A stretch of DNA of 64,000 nt from Nymphaea colorata (taxonomy: Eukaryota > Streptophyta > Magnoliopsida > Nymphaeales > Nymphaeaceae): assembly GCF_008831285.2 (NCBI RefSeq), contig NC_045144.1, positions 19,917,716 to 19,981,715 on the forward strand, given 5' to 3'. The position numbers and the translations under genes are program-made. Shown one piece after another: positions 61,881 through 64,000 of the stretch. The notes beneath the pieces are model-generated. The model was not told the DNA's origin, did not search any database, and saw only the letters and a program-made list of their open reading frames with translations. The number at the start of each line of letters is the position of its first letter. Position 1 is the first letter of the stretch.

Positions 61881-62022
61881 AATCAAGAATTTCGATTCAA
61901 AATCCCAAGTCGAGATCAAAATAACAATTGCCAATGCTACTTAGTGCCATGCATACATGCACAAACACAAACCACCCACAAAAAGGCCAAGAGCTGCCGA
62001 GCCCAGACCTAAACGGCCATGC

Positions 62023-62220
62023 TTAGGCGTGGCAAGCTAGATCCAGCAGCACGTCCAAAACTAACCGGATCTCAACTGAGACCTTCAAGTCCAATACGAT
62101 GCGCATCACCGGCGGGCAATAGAGCCAGACCACCGTCACGGTCAGAGTGACAGCCACCTTTAGGGCGCTGGGTAGGGGGATGGCGCCGACGGCCCTCTTC
62201 AGGCAAACCTTTCCGGCTAG
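62023..62220 (-). pseudogene. Truncated wax-synthase pseudogene fragment
   Basis: Read on the minus strand, the frame KRAVGAIPLPSALKVAVTLT, VVWLYCPPVMRI, then VRLVLDVLLDL-like residues matches the last 55-60 residues of the intact gene at 56,560 (KRAVGPVALPRALKVALTLS, AVWLFYPPVIRI, ALDVLLSRI). About 9 bases are missing around LSLLYATA. Homology stops near 62,220, where sequence unrelated to the acyltransferase begins, so the first 320 codons, including the catalytic His region, are absent. The first in-frame stop is at 62023-62025, a few codons beyond the parental end. It is on the same strand as the parent, 5.5 kb away. Confidence 0.85.
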
Positions 62221-64000
62221 GTCGGAACTCTTTCGACTGAGATGACAAAGACATTTTCATTTCTGCCCCCATAAATTTATGTTCTTTTTCATGAACAGTG
62301 TCATGATTGAAAACGAAAAGTATTTTCAGAAAAGTTAACCGAGTTCTTCGATTTGTAAAATCCCAAGGTTTGTCCGAAAACTTAACTGGGTCGTTGGGCT
62401 AAAACCTCTTCGTATGTGCTGGAGGAGAATGTTGTGTATAATAGAACGAATTTTGTAAATAAGAAGTAACAAAAGGGCCTTGGTCTTCATGTTTAGCTGT
62501 TCGTCTCTCTTCGGGATGGCCTTGTTTAAATGTAATCTTTAGTTGTAAACAAGCTACCATCTTGTCAATTAATTCACAGAACAGAAAGCAGATTGCCAAA
62601 CTGTATATGCGCCTGCAGCAACCGTTTTGTCTAGAGACCAAAAATTTCTGTTCCACTTATTCATTTTTTATTGTAGAGAGTTGCTATTTTAGCGTTTAAT
62701 GATCTTCTTTGACAGATTTCAACTCTTATATGCTTGGATTAGGTTGCTTACTTGACAGTGGCGAAGATGTCAGACCTCTTTGAAATGAGATCTGCCAAAT
62801 GAACAAATCTGCTTTCAATCGTTTGGAGAACAAAGTAGTGGGCAGTACTACACAAACTGTTGGATCTGCTTTCAATGATTTGGCCAAGAGAAAAGAATAC
62901 AGTAAAACACAAAGAGTTATCTTATAGATGTAGTTGGCTGGAGTAGGACTGAGACTTGCGCCGTTATCATGTGGAAGATCGGTTTCCCCAATGACAACAA
63001 AAAAAGCTACATAAAAGCAAAAGCAGGCGCAATAGGTAACTATCAATATGACTAATGGCCACAGTGCATTCAGCACCATGTCAAGAGCCAAAAAAAATCA
63101 TTGAAAAATGGCAGCCAAATTTTGCTTGCCTACGAATAATTGCATCATATTGGTTCTAGTTGGGTCTCCTGCAATTGATCCTCACTTCACCTTGGGTTCC
63201 AGTGAGGGGGCTAAGGTTCGCCATCTTGGCCATCGCATTGGCGAAGTCGTTCAGTACTGTAAGTTCTGACAATGGAGTCAGTGGCTCCGCCATTAAAGAG
63301 GACCTGTATTTCCGAACCAGTGTTAAACTTAAAAAAACAAAAATGTCTGTGCCGTCTCGTTTCTTTGAACATATTTTCAGAAACGGAGTTCACGAATCGC
63401 CACCCAGTTTTGCAAATTCTGGTCTCTGGCAACGCCTGAAAACATGCCTCTTAAGCTTAAAATTTCCCTCGCCTCTCCTTCAGCTTTGAAAACGGTTTCT
63501 ATTATGTTTTCTATGAACTAAGTTATGAAAAATAGTTTTCTTGCTCAATTGGGATTTCATAAATAGTGATTACTGTGGACTTTGAGGCTTAATATTAGAA
63601 TATTGAGGTATAATTTTGGTCCCTTTCTATTTGTATGCTGGTTCTATTTATGAGCTTATTACCTTGACTGAAAATGAATTGGGATCCTAAGTTGGGTATA
63701 GTTTAGCTGATACGAGATTAACAAAACAGATTGAGTTCACACTTATTATTAAAGGTTGACCTTGTAGAAAAATAACCGAAGGTATATAAAAGACATGCGG
63801 GTCGGTTTAGAGAATTAGTATAGTTGGATTTGGATCTCATTTATCTTAAAATAGATGTTTTGGTTTATGTAAGTTTGAATTCAATTATGTTTTTAACTAA
63901 TCATACCAGTGATGCGCTGAATATCCATTGGTACATATTCCGTTTGATTTGAAATATGATTCATTGTGAAAAAACAGGTTTAGAATACATCACCTTGAAC
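62221..64000. other. Terminal spacer, no gene recognised
   Basis: AT-rich sequence with short open frames on both strands and no domains. ACAGTGGCGAAGATGTCAGA at 62,756 and GGAGTCAGTGGCTCCGCCAT at about 63,269 are loosely inverted and may be the ends of a 540-bp transposon remnant carrying GGCGGAGCCA-type termini. A gene could lie beyond the window edge. Confidence 0.4.

Noticed and set aside
62726-63091. 121-codon hydrophobic minus-strand frame
   Set aside because: Hydrophobic start but no family match; lies in a probable transposon remnant.

Overview
This is nuclear DNA of a land plant, almost certainly a flowering plant. Genes are split by GT-AG introns of about 80 bp to 4.7 kb. One gene encodes a chloroplast-targeted FtsZ1, another the plant PPX-type phosphatase, and the ribosomal protein gene has a telo-box promoter. 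Spacers are AT-rich, with long (AT)n, (GA)n and (CT)n microsatellites and many degraded transposon fragments. Intron sizes and repeat content do not let me name the species.

Layout. 1-2,530: repeat-bearing spacer. 2,531-12,858 (+): PP4/PPX catalytic subunit, 8 exons, 305 aa; introns 1 and 2 hold two TIR-transposon remnants. 14,599-23,803 (+): TFIID subunit TAF6, 12 exons, 541 aa. 25,366-28,148 (-): 60S ribosomal protein L38, 3 exons, 69 aa, start codon alone in exon 1. 30,631-35,161 (-): plastid-division protein FtsZ1, 6 exons, 407 aa. 35.2-49.7 kb: gene-poor, with a 101-bp tandem duplication, a retrotransposon primer-binding-site relic, MITEs and microsatellites. 49,695-51,692 (+): a small DUF971 (GBBH-like N-terminal domain) protein, 5 exons, 144 aa, flanked by two copies of a dispersed repeat. 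51.7-56.5 kb: hAT-like, SINE-like and microsatellite-linked elements. 56,560-57,711 (-): intronless wax-synthase-like MBOAT acyltransferase, 383 aa. 57.7-64.0 kb: duplicated CT tracts, a 50-bp tandem repeat and a truncated wax-synthase pseudogene.

The genes do not form a pathway. They are ordinary housekeeping or plastid genes (signalling phosphatase, basal transcription, translation, plastid division) plus one lipid enzyme. All multi-exon models were assembled by hand; each keeps frame across every junction and gives a protein close to its family's usual length. I found no convincing new multi-gene system. The most interesting items are a short MITE family that sits against AT/AG microsatellites, a perfect 23-bp hairpin, an 81-bp stop-free in-frame intron in TAF6, and the wax-synthase gene and pseudogene pair.
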